From contig NZ_LT670849.1 of the NCBI RefSeq assembly GCF_900142985.1, positions 5,100,501-5,164,500 on the forward strand: a DNA stretch of 64,000 bases, given 5' to 3'. Below the pieces are notes generated by a model. It had not been told where the DNA came from. It did not search any database and was given only the letters and a program-made list of their open reading frames with translations. Position 1 is the first letter of the stretch, and every line of letters starts with the position of its first letter. The position numbers were made by a program, and so were the translations under genes. This DNA is from Bradyrhizobium erythrophlei (GTDB taxonomy: Bacteria > Pseudomonadota > Alphaproteobacteria > Rhizobiales > Xanthobacteraceae). Below, in pieces: positions 42,213-50,290 of this stretch.

Positions 42213-44353
42213 GATGCAAGCTCCATCGCCGTGATCAGGCGGTCGCGCGTGATCGGCAATTCGCGCAGGCGAACGCCAAGCGCATCGAACACGGCGTTCG
42301 CGATCGCTGCGGTCACCGGGCCGTGCGCGGCTTCGCCGGCGCCGACGGAATCGATCTCCGGCCGCGAGATGATTTCAACGTCCACGTCGGGCACTTCGGA
42401 AAAGAGCAGGATCGGATATTCGGTCCAGGAGTTGCTGGTGATGCGCGTGGTGTCGAAACGCACGCGCTCTTTCAGCACCCAACTCGTCGCCTGGATTGCG
42501 CCGCCCTCGATCTGGTTGATGACGCCGTCCGGGTTGACGGCTTCGCCGACATCGACCGCAAGCGTCAGTTTTCTGACGCGGATATCTTCGCCGACCTCGA
42601 CTTCGGCAACAACAGCACAATAGGCACCGGTGTTCTTGTAGCGCGAGAAACCAATGCCGTGGCCGACGCCATCTTCCTTGGTCCGTTCCTTGGCCGGTTT
42701 CCAGTTGGCACGGCGGGCCGCAGCCTGAACCACATCGCGCGATCGCGGATCGGACAGATGACGCAGGCGAAAGGCAACCGGGTCTTCGCCGCGCTCGAAG
42801 GCGAGTTCGTCGAGAAGGGACTCGATCGCAAACGCGTTGCCCTGTGCGCCCAGCGTCCGCAGCGCCGAGGTGCGGACCGGCATGGTCGTGAGCCGATGCA
42901 ACTCGACGTGCCACGACGGAACATCATAAAGCGGAATCGAATTGCGATCGGCGCCGCCGCCACCGGCCGCCGGCGGATCGGCGGAAATCGCGCGCGGGAA
43001 CGGCGTCGCCAGTTCGCTTGCCGCCAGCAGTGTCGGAATATCGGCACGCCCCGGCCGCGCGGTATGGCCATTGCCCCAGATCGTATGGCGCCAATCGACA
43101 ATCTCATCGTTCGCGTCGAGGCCGGCCTCGATCTCGATCGTCATGGCTGCGCCAAAGGGCGCATGCGACATTTCATCGGCGCGCGACCATTGCACCCGCA
43201 CCGGGCGGCCTTCGACGGCCCGCGCCAGCAGTACCGCGTCGAGCGCAACGTCGTCGGCGCCGTTATGGCCGTAGCAGCCCGCGCCCTCCATGTGCTCGAC
43301 GATGAAGTTTTCACGCGGCAGCTTGAACACCATCGAAAGATCGGAGCGCAGGAGGTAGACGCCCTGGCTGTGGGTCCAGACTTGCACCTTGTCGCCGTCC
43401 CACCGCGCCATGGCGCAGGACGGCGCGATCGATCCATGCGCAATATAAGGACGATGATATTGCCGCTTGATCGTGCGCGCGACGGTCGAAGGCGAGGCCG
43501 CCTTCTTGTCGGAGATCACGACGGTTTCCGCCGGCTGCCGTTTCAGCCATTCGGCAAGCTCGTCTTCGCTTGGCAAGGCTTCGCCCGGCGACCATCTGGC
43601 GCCCTTGCGCAACGCGGCCACGGCGGCCTCGGCTGCTGACTCGGTTTCACAGACGACGCCTAAGAAATTACCGTCGCGGACGATCGCGATCAGGCCCTCG
43701 ACTTTGCGCGCGCGCTCTTCGTTCAGTTCGACGAGCGTTGCTTGCGAAAGCTCCGATCGCAGCACGCGGCCATGCAGCAGCCCGGGCAGGGTGGCGTCGT
43801 GAATGAAGCGCGGCCGGCCGAACACCTTGTCGGGGATATCGAGCCGCTGCACGGAATGGCCGGCAAGCGTGCGTTGCATTGAGGATTTCGGTGGCGCGCC
43901 GGCCGTTGCGTCACGGTCGAGCGAGATGTCGCCTGCGAGCTCCCAGTAACTGGTCGAGACGTTGCCGGGACCTGTAATGGCGCCGTCGTTGATTGTGAGC
44001 ACATCCGGCGACACGCCGAGCCGTTCAGCGGCGGCGTCGAGAAAGATCTGGCGGATTTCGGCGCAGGCAAAGCGGACGGCGCGGCCGGAATGCTGCACGG
44101 AAAGGCTGCCCGAGGTGACGCCTTCATTCGGGCTCGCGAAGGTCGAGGCGCGCACCATCTTGACGCGCGCAAGATCGACGTCGAGTTCGTCGGCGGCGAT
44201 TTGCGCCAGCGCCGTGACGATGCCTTGGCCGATCTCGACCTTGCCGGGCGAGACAATCACCTGGCCGTCGGCCGCGAAATTGATCCACGACGACAGTTTC
44301 GGATTTGCAGCGAGACTCGGCGGCAAAGGCGGCGAGGCGGGTTTGGTCGTCAT
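42209..44353 (-). CDS. Molybdopterin-binding large subunit, isoquinoline 1-oxidoreductase type
   Basis: The 714-residue protein has the IorB-type aldehyde oxidase domains: KVEIGQGIVTALAQIAADEL, GRPRFIHDATLPGLLHGRVL, EHMEGAGCYGHNGADDVALD, RTLGAQGNAFAIES and the GVGAGEAAHGP-like loop near the end with the active-site glutamate (SVGAGEAAHGPVTAAIANA). It accepts the [2Fe-2S] partner encoded upstream. It lacks the C-terminal cytochrome domains of nicotinate dehydrogenase NicB, so the electron acceptor must be separate. Both neighbours overlap by ATGA, so three genes are translated together. The substrate is likely an N-heterocycle or aldehyde. Confidence 0.9.
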   Translation of the reverse strand: MTTKPASPPLPPSLAANPKLSSWINFAADGQVIVSPGKVEIGQGIVTALAQIAADELDVDLARVKMVRASTFASPNEGVTSGSLSVQHSGRAVRFACAEIRQIFLDAAAERLGVSPDVLTINDGAITGPGNVSTSYWELAGDISLDRDATAGAPPKSSMQRTLAGHSVQRLDIPDKVFGRPRFIHDATLPGLLHGRVLRSELSQATLVELNEERARKVEGLIAIVRDGNFLGVVCETESAAEAAVAALRKGARWSPGEALPSEDELAEWLKRQPAETVVISDKKAASPSTVARTIKRQYHRPYIAHGSIAPSCAMARWDGDKVQVWTHSQGVYLLRSDLSMVFKLPRENFIVEHMEGAGCYGHNGADDVALDAVLLARAVEGRPVRVQWSRADEMSHAPFGAAMTIEIEAGLDANDEIVDWRHTIWGNGHTARPGRADIPTLLAASELATPFPRAISADPPAAGGGGADRNSIPLYDVPSWHVELHRLTTMPVRTSALRTLGAQGNAFAIESLLDELAFERGEDPVAFRLRHLSDPRSRDVVQAAARRANWKPAKERTKEDGVGHGIGFSRYKNTGAYCAVVAEVEVGEDIRVRKLTLAVDVGEAVNPDGVINQIEGGAIQATSWVLKERVRFDTTRITSNSWTEYPILLFSEVPDVDVEIISRPEIDSVGAGEAAHGPVTAAIANAVFDALGVRLRELPITRDRLITAMELAS

Positions 44354-44817
44354 GCGCGCATCTCGGCTGCGGCGCGCAGGATGGCGCGTATCATGCGATT
44401 ATGCGAACCGCAGCGGCACAGGTTGCGATCGAGCGCGGCCTTGATCTCTGCGCTGGTCGGGTTGGCGTTCCGTTTCAACAGCGCCGCCGCGCTCATCATG
44501 ATGCCGGAGAGGCAATAGCCGCATTGCATCGCCTGCTCGGCAATAAAGGCACGCTGCAACGCATGCGGTGCGTCAGCGCTGCCGAGCCCTTCGATCGTGG
44601 TGACGGTTTTGTCCGCCACCGACCACAGCGGCGTGTCGCAGGAATTGATGGCGTGATCGTCGAGCAGCACGGTGCAAGCGCCGCATTCGCCCGCGCCGCA
44701 GCCGAAGTGCGATCCAGTCAGGCCGAGCTGGCCGCGCAGCACGTTAAGCAACGGCGTATCGGGATCGGCGTCGATTTCGGTCTCGACGCCATTGAGGCGA
44801 AAGCGAACGTTCGGCAT
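44350..44817 (-). CDS. [2Fe-2S] subunit of the Mo hydroxylase (IorA/NicA type)
   Basis: The 155-residue protein carries the two iron-sulfur domains of the family: the plant-ferredoxin-type set in FGCGAGECGACTVLLDD and NSC (about 40-70), and the a-helical domain with QCGYCLSGIMM and LCRCGSH (about 100-140). It passes electrons from the molybdenum site to an acceptor. It is the first gene of the three-gene operon, with the binding-protein gene of the Bug family 22 bases upstream in the same direction. Confidence 0.92.
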   Translation of the reverse strand: MPNVRFRLNGVETEIDADPDTPLLNVLRGQLGLTGSHFGCGAGECGACTVLLDDHAINSCDTPLWSVADKTVTTIEGLGSADAPHALQRAFIAEQAMQCGYCLSGIMMSAAALLKRNANPTSAEIKAALDRNLCRCGSHNRMIRAILRAAAEMRA

Positions 44818-44839
44818 TGAAATAAGGAATGTCCTGATT

Positions 44840-45856
44840 TTAAGGCTGCTGGGGGAAGCGTTTGACGACCTCGGCCCACTTCACGATATCGCCGCGGAGG
44901 AATTTGTCGAACGCCTCCGGCGTCATTGCCATCGGAGCCGCACCCTGGTCCGCCCACAGCTTGATGATCTCCGGCCGCTTGATGGCCTCGTTCACGGCCG
45001 TGTTGAGCTTGTCGACGATCGGTTGCGGCGTACCCTTTGGCGCCATCAGGCCGAGCCAGATCGTGGCTTCATATCCGCCGACGCCGGCTTCTTCCGCGGT
45101 CGGTACGTCCGGCAGCACTGCCGAACGCGTCTTGCCGGTGGTGGCGAGCGCGCGTACCTGTCCTTGCAGGACGTTCGGCGCCATCGTAGTCACCGCATCG
45201 ATCATCATCTGCACCTGGCCGCCGATGACGCCGGTGCGCGCTTCGCCGCTGTTGCGATAGGGCACGTGAACCACGTCGATGCCGGCCATGCTCTTAAAGA
45301 GCTCGCCCGCCATGTGGTACGGCGTGCCCTGGCCGGAAGACGCATAGTTGAGCTTGCCGGGCTGTGACTTGGCGAGTGCGATGAATTCCTTCAATGAGGC
45401 TGCACGCACCGAAGGGTGCACGACTATCACGAGATCGGCGACATTGAGCGAGGCTACGGGTACGAGGTCGCGCATCAAGTCATACTTGCGCTGCGGCACC
45501 AGCGATTCATTGGCGGTCTGGGCGTTCGACATCAGAAGCAGCGTGTAGCCGTCGGGCGCGGATTTCGCGGCCTCTTGCGTGCCGATCACGGAGCCTGCAC
45601 CGGGACGGTTCTCGATCACGAAAGGTTGCTTGAGGCTGTCGGCAAGCGCGTTGCCGACAAGGCGCGCGGCGACGTCGGCGGGTCCGCCGGCGCCAAAGGG
45701 CACGATGATCCGCACCGCGTGGGTCGGATAATCCTGCGCGCGGCTTTCGGTCGAAGCAAAGGCCTGCGCCAGCAGGAAAACGGCTGCCATCGCTCGCATG
45801 AGCGAGGCCCCGGCGGCAGGATTGGCGCCTGTCATCTCTTTGTCAGCAGATCCCAA
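44840..45856 (-). CDS. Tripartite tricarboxylate transporter binding protein (Bug family)
   Basis: This Bug-type periplasmic protein has the characteristic PTHAVRIIVPFGAGGPADVAA and QPFVIENRPGAGSVIG segments and GQGTPYHMAGELFK. TTG 45856 has the best ribosome binding site (GGGAG, 7 bases), giving 338 residues with a long signal n-region; ATG 45835 or 45799 are alternatives, the last starting right at the signal (MRAMAAVFLLAQAFA). No tctA or tctB is near, as is common for this large family. It precedes the Mo hydroxylase genes and may bind their substrate. Confidence 0.87.
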   Translation of the reverse strand: MGSADKEMTGANPAAGASLMRAMAAVFLLAQAFASTESRAQDYPTHAVRIIVPFGAGGPADVAARLVGNALADSLKQPFVIENRPGAGSVIGTQEAAKSAPDGYTLLLMSNAQTANESLVPQRKYDLMRDLVPVASLNVADLVIVVHPSVRAASLKEFIALAKSQPGKLNYASSGQGTPYHMAGELFKSMAGIDVVHVPYRNSGEARTGVIGGQVQMMIDAVTTMAPNVLQGQVRALATTGKTRSAVLPDVPTAEEAGVGGYEATIWLGLMAPKGTPQPIVDKLNTAVNEAIKRPEIIKLWADQGAAPMAMTPEAFDKFLRGDIVKWAEVVKRFPQQP

Positions 45857-46050
45857 CGCGTAGCTCCCGCCCTCGCTTTTGGCCTGTATCCGGAGGGCTT
45901 TTGATGCCCGTCTTTTGGCCCGAATGGGCCGCCAAGTCCAGCAACCGCATGGACTTGGGGCGGGGACGGAATAAAATGAAACGCGCAGGGTTAAGCCGGC
46001 ACAAGCTGGCCAATCTTACGACCCGGCCAATAAAATGAGTCAGGGAAGAG

Positions 46051-47118
46051 ATGCGAAAAACAGGAATTTCCCGCCGAGACGCGTTGAAAGTCGCAGGCGG
46101 ATGGCTCGCCGGCTCCGCGCTTGCGACCCGCGTGATGGCAGACGCGCCGCCGCCCGCTGAAGTCACCCCTAGCCTGATCGGAGCCGCGAAGAAAGAAGGC
46201 CAGGTCGTCCACTACACCTCGACCGATTTGCCGGTGGCCGAGAAACTTGCGAAAGCCTTCGAGGCGAAATATCCCGGCATCTCCGTGCGCGTCGAGCGCA
46301 CCGGCGCCGAGCGCGTGTTCCAGCGCATCGGGCAGGAGTATTCCAGCAACATCCACGCTGTCGATGTCGTGAATTCATCCGACGCAGCGCACTTCATCGT
46401 CTGGAAGCGCGACGGCCTGCTCGAGTCTTACGTGCCTGAGGATGTCGCGAAATTCTATCCGCCGGAGCACAGGGATCCCGATGGCCAGTTCGCGAGCTGG
46501 CGCGTCTGGCTTTCCATCATCGCCTACAACACCGCCTTGGTGAAGGCCGAGGCCGCGCCAAAGAGTTTTGCCGATCTGCTCGATCCCAAATGGAAGGGCA
46601 AGATCGTCAAGGGGCATCCCGGCTACAGCGGCACCATCATGACCGCGACCTATCAATTGCAGCGCGATCTCGGCTGGCCCTGGTTCGAGCAACTCGCCAA
46701 GCAGAATGTCATGCAGGTGCAATCGTCCGCCGATCCGCCGAAGAAGCTCGAGCTCGGCGAGCGCGCCGTCATGGCCGATGGCAACGAGTACAACATCCTG
46801 CAACTGCGCGAAGGCGGCCGTCCGGTCGAGCCGGTCTATGCAAGCGAAGGATCGCCGATGATCATCGGCCCCAACGGCATCTTCAAGGGTTCGCCGAACC
46901 CGAACGCGGCGAAGCTGTTCCAGTCGTTCTGCTTCAGCCGCGAGGCGCAACAACTCATCATCGATGTCGGCGGTTTGCGTTCGGTGCACCCGCAGACCAA
47001 AGAGAAACAGGGCTGGATTCCGCTTCATGACATCAAGACCCTGAAGGATGACCCCGCGGCCGTGGAGCAACAAGGCACCAGCATCAGGCAGCGCTACACC
47101 CGCATCTTCCGCGTCTGA
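46051..47118 (+). CDS. ABC transporter extracellular binding protein (FbpA/PotD-like)
   Basis: The 355-residue protein has a twin-arginine signal (SRRDALKVAGGWLAGSALAT) and a type-II periplasmic fold: YTSTDLPVAEKLAKAFEAKY, NPNAAKLFQSFCFSREAQQL. Such proteins bind iron, polyamines, or organic anions such as 2-aminoethylphosphonate. There is no permease or ATPase gene beside it. It is followed by the MmgE/PrpD gene after 19 bases and the two are probably co-transcribed, so the ligand may feed that enzyme. Confidence 0.85.
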   Translation: MRKTGISRRDALKVAGGWLAGSALATRVMADAPPPAEVTPSLIGAAKKEGQVVHYTSTDLPVAEKLAKAFEAKYPGISVRVERTGAERVFQRIGQEYSSNIHAVDVVNSSDAAHFIVWKRDGLLESYVPEDVAKFYPPEHRDPDGQFASWRVWLSIIAYNTALVKAEAAPKSFADLLDPKWKGKIVKGHPGYSGTIMTATYQLQRDLGWPWFEQLAKQNVMQVQSSADPPKKLELGERAVMADGNEYNILQLREGGRPVEPVYASEGSPMIIGPNGIFKGSPNPNAAKLFQSFCFSREAQQLIIDVGGLRSVHPQTKEKQGWIPLHDIKTLKDDPAAVEQQGTSIRQRYTRIFRV

Positions 47119-47137
47119 CTCCTCAAAGAGCCATTTC

Positions 47138-48511
47138 ATGTCCTCCGAACTGCCGAAGGTTTCCGTCGCCGAGACGCTGGCGAACAGAATCGCAGCGCTC
47201 AAGCCGGGCGTTTTGCCCGAAGCGACCACGCGCAAATGCGAAGATTTGCTGATCGATGTCGTCGGCCTTTGCATCACGGCGCGCAACGAGGACTACGTCA
47301 AGGCCGCGTTGAATGGCTCCGATGACGACGGACCTTGCACCGTGATCGGGCACGCCCGCGCGTTGACCGCCTCCGGCGCTGCGTTCGTCAACGGTACAGC
47401 GGCACATGGCGAGGATTTCGACGACACGTTCGAGGGCGGACCCGTGCATGCCGGCGCGGTGATCGTGCCGGCGGTGCTCGCCGCCTGCGAGCGCCACCAT
47501 ATTGATGGTCCTCACGCGCTCACCGGCATTGCGGTCGGCACCGAAGTGCTCTGTCGCCTGAGCCTCGTTGTGCCGAAGGCGGTTCACAAAGCGGGCTTTC
47601 ACCCCACCGCGATTTTCGGCGCGATGGGCGCGGCCGCCGGCGTCGGCGCGGCGCTCGGATTGAACGCCAGACAGATCGTGGATGCGCTCGGCATCGCCGG
47701 CAGCATGGCCGGCGGCATCATCGAATATCTCGCCGAGGGCGCCTGGACCAAGCGGATGCATGCCGGCTGGGCGGCGCAATCGGGCATTCGCGCGGCGCTG
47801 CTCGCCAAACAAGGCTTTGTCGGGCCGCGCACGGTGTTCGAAGGCGTGCACGGGCTGTTCCACGGTTTTGCGCACACCACCAAGGGTGATTACGACGCGC
47901 TCATTGGTGATTTAGGCACACGCTGGGTCACCGACACGCTGGCGTTCAAGCCGTATCCCTGCGGGACGATGGCGCAGCCTTATATCGACTGCGCCAGGCG
48001 CCTGGCCTCCCGCGGCATCAAGCCCGAAGACGTGGAATCGATCCTGTGCGAGGTCGCGGAAGGGACGGTGCACCGGCTATGGGAGCCGCTCGCCGACAAG
48101 CAGCGCCCGCGCAACGGCTACGCCGCGAAATTCGCCGTGCCTTATCTGCTGTCGGCCGGCTTCGTGCACGGCGGCGTCGGGCTTGGTGTGTTCACGGAAG
48201 ACGCGATCCGCGACGAACGGGTGCTCGCGCTCGCTGCAAAAGTGAAATTCGTGATCGATCCGGATAATCCGTATCCGAACAACTATACCGGCCATATCAA
48301 GGCGACGCTGAAAGACGGAAGCGTGGTCGAGGAACGGCAGCCTTACTTGCGCGGCGGCGCGCAGGAGCCGCTGACGCGGCAGGATGTCGCCGACAAGTTC
48401 GCGCTCAACGTCCAGCATGGTGGCTGGAGCAAGGCGCAGGGCGAGGCAGCACTGAAATGGCTGGCAGGGCTTTATAAGAGCAAGATCGATTTAAGCGCAC
48501 TGAGAAGTTAG
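47138..48511 (+). CDS. MmgE/PrpD family protein
   Basis: This 457-residue protein belongs to the MmgE/PrpD family (2-methylcitrate dehydratase, cis-aconitate decarboxylase and iminodisuccinate epimerase relatives): GTAAHGEDFDDTFEGGPVHA carries the signature histidine and aspartates, followed by GFHPTAIFGAMGAAAGVGAAL and KRMHAGWAAQSGIRAALLA, with KPYPCG later. It acts on a hydroxy- or unsaturated polycarboxylate. ATG 47138 is chosen; the longer frame to 47048 lies within the previous gene. Without prpB/prpC around it, a methylcitrate role is doubtful. Confidence 0.88.
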   Translation: MSSELPKVSVAETLANRIAALKPGVLPEATTRKCEDLLIDVVGLCITARNEDYVKAALNGSDDDGPCTVIGHARALTASGAAFVNGTAAHGEDFDDTFEGGPVHAGAVIVPAVLAACERHHIDGPHALTGIAVGTEVLCRLSLVVPKAVHKAGFHPTAIFGAMGAAAGVGAALGLNARQIVDALGIAGSMAGGIIEYLAEGAWTKRMHAGWAAQSGIRAALLAKQGFVGPRTVFEGVHGLFHGFAHTTKGDYDALIGDLGTRWVTDTLAFKPYPCGTMAQPYIDCARRLASRGIKPEDVESILCEVAEGTVHRLWEPLADKQRPRNGYAAKFAVPYLLSAGFVHGGVGLGVFTEDAIRDERVLALAAKVKFVIDPDNPYPNNYTGHIKATLKDGSVVEERQPYLRGGAQEPLTRQDVADKFALNVQHGGWSKAQGEAALKWLAGLYKSKIDLSALRS

Positions 48512-48516
48512 TTGTC

Positions 48517-48600
48517 GTCATGCCCGGCTTTATGCCGGGCATCCACGTCTTTGTTTCCGAAAGCAAGACGTGGACGGCCGGGACAAGCCCGGCCATGACC
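48517..48600. repeat. Dispersed palindromic repeat, family 3
   Basis: GTCATGCCCGGCTTTATGCC and GGGCATCCACGTCTT are mirrored by AAGACGTGGACGGCCGGGAC and AAGCCCGGCCATGAC. Both a long stem and two smaller hairpins are possible. It lies between the MmgE/PrpD gene and the SDR gene. Confidence 0.8.
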
Positions 48601-48616
48601 CGAAGATGAGGATAAG

Positions 48617-49372
48617 ATGAGCACCAACGAACTCGCCGGCAAGGTGGCGATCGTGACCGGTTCGGGCCGCAACATCGGCCGGGCGATTGCGCTCGCATTG
48701 GCGGAAGACGGCGCCTCCATCGTCGTCAACTCGCGCAGCAACAAGGACGAGGCCAAGGCGGTCGTCCGCGAGATCGAAACCGTCGGCGAGAGGGCGCTGG
48801 TTCATGTCGGCGACATCGCCGATCCGGCCGCCGTGCAGGCCATGGTCGACATGGCGATCGCCGAGTTCGGCCGAATCGACATTCTCGTCAACAACGCAGC
48901 CCTGCGGCGAGAAAAGCCGTTTGCCGAGATGAGCTATGCCGACTGGCGCGAGGTGATGAATGTCATTCTCGACGGCACGTTTCACTGCGTGAAGGCCTGC
49001 CTGCCTCATTTGAAGAAGAGCGGGGCCGGGACCATCGTCAACATCGGTGGCTTGAGCGCGCATACCGGCGCGCCGGACCGCGCCCACGTCGTGACGGCAA
49101 AGGCAGGCATCATCGGCTTCACGCGAGCCCTTGCGCATGATCTGTCGCCCGACGGGATCACAGTGAATTGCGTGGTGCCCGGCATCATCGGCACACCGCG
49201 CCCGAAGAACACGCCGGAGCCAGCGCATCATTTGATCCACCGGACCATCACGGGCGAGCGCGGCAAGGCGGAAGATGTCGCAGCCGCCGTGCGATTCCTG
49301 TGCAGCCCGGCCGCGCGTTACGTCAACGGCCAGGCGATTCACGCCAATGGAGGGGCCTATTTCGGCGGGTAG
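48617..49372 (+). CDS. SDR family oxidoreductase
   Basis: The 251-residue protein has the TGSGRNIGRAIA cofactor motif, the NNAALRR motif and an SDR C-terminus typical of 3-oxoacyl reductase-like enzymes. The expected catalytic tyrosine of YxxxK is replaced: the segment reads AHVVTAKAGIIGF, so the lysine is present but the tyrosine position holds valine. It may be inactive or use another residue. It follows the MmgE/PrpD gene after a repeat, in the same direction, and has a start after GATGAGGATAAG. Confidence 0.85.
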   Translation: MSTNELAGKVAIVTGSGRNIGRAIALALAEDGASIVVNSRSNKDEAKAVVREIETVGERALVHVGDIADPAAVQAMVDMAIAEFGRIDILVNNAALRREKPFAEMSYADWREVMNVILDGTFHCVKACLPHLKKSGAGTIVNIGGLSAHTGAPDRAHVVTAKAGIIGFTRALAHDLSPDGITVNCVVPGIIGTPRPKNTPEPAHHLIHRTITGERGKAEDVAAAVRFLCSPAARYVNGQAIHANGGAYFGG

Positions 49373-49503
49373 GCTGATCGACCGTCACCGTTGCCACGGG
49401 AACGCCATTTCCTGCGGACATTCCCCTGATCGGAGCAACGTTTCCGGCTTGTTCCATCTATACCGCATGGCGGGGTGATAATAGAGAAGGGATACTTGAC
49501 GCG

Positions 49504-50163
49504 ATGTCCCGCGTCGGCGACGGTCAAATGATGTTCAATAGTTTCAACGATATTTTCGCGACGGTCTTCAGTGGATGGATCGTCACCTGGCCGACGAGCC
49601 TGTTCGCAATTATCTGGCTGGCTTTCGCGGCGAGCTGGATTCTTGCCTCGGTCTGGTCGGGCCGGACCAAGACCGCCGTGCGTACCCTTGATGCCTGGCT
49701 TTACCGGGGGCCGATCCTGCTGGGGGCCATCTTCCTCGCGCCGCCGATCGAGAGCCTGTTGGGCGCCGCGCCGCTCTATCACTTCAGCAATGCCACGATT
49801 TATGGGCTGGCGCTGGTGGTCATCCTTGGCCTTTGCTTCACCTGGTGGGCGCGGATCCATCTCGGCCGGTTCTGGTCCAACGCGATCACCCATAAGGAAG
49901 ACCACCGCATCATCGATACCGGGCCTTACGGCGTGGTTCGGCATCCCATTTATACCGGCCAGATTGTCGGAATGATTGCCACCGGGATTGCGATCGGCAA
50001 TTGGGCCGCAATCCTCGGTACGCTCCTGATTCCGTTCGGTGAATGGCAGAAGGCGCGGATGGAGGAGCGGTTCCTTTCCGTGGAGCTCGGCACCGATGCC
50101 TACGCGGCCTATTGCCGCCGCGTGCCGATGATCATTCCGTTCCTCAGGCCCATGGCGGGCTAG
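49504..50163 (+). CDS. Isoprenylcysteine carboxyl methyltransferase-like membrane protein
   Basis: This 219-residue protein has about five hydrophobic segments and the ICMT/PEMT SAM-binding motif GPYGVVRHPIYTGQIVGM followed by EERFL. Bacterial members methylate lipids, thiols or other small molecules and mostly lack a known substrate. It has its own promoter region and stands before the molybdopterin oxidoreductase gene, with no clear functional link. It differs from the larger thiol methyltransferase-like protein at 58.3 kb. Confidence 0.85.
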   Translation: MSRVGDGQMMFNSFNDIFATVFSGWIVTWPTSLFAIIWLAFAASWILASVWSGRTKTAVRTLDAWLYRGPILLGAIFLAPPIESLLGAAPLYHFSNATIYGLALVVILGLCFTWWARIHLGRFWSNAITHKEDHRIIDTGPYGVVRHPIYTGQIVGMIATGIAIGNWAAILGTLLIPFGEWQKARMEERFLSVELGTDAYAAYCRRVPMIIPFLRPMAG

Positions 50164-50290
50164 AGGCCGGTTAGAGGGCGGGTGGGCAGACGGGGCAGCC
50201 GTCATCGGCCCCCGTAATGTGCCTATTTCATCCCTGCATTGCCCGATAAAGGCGCTGGCGACTCCCCCTTTTGGTGTTAATTTTAACCCC

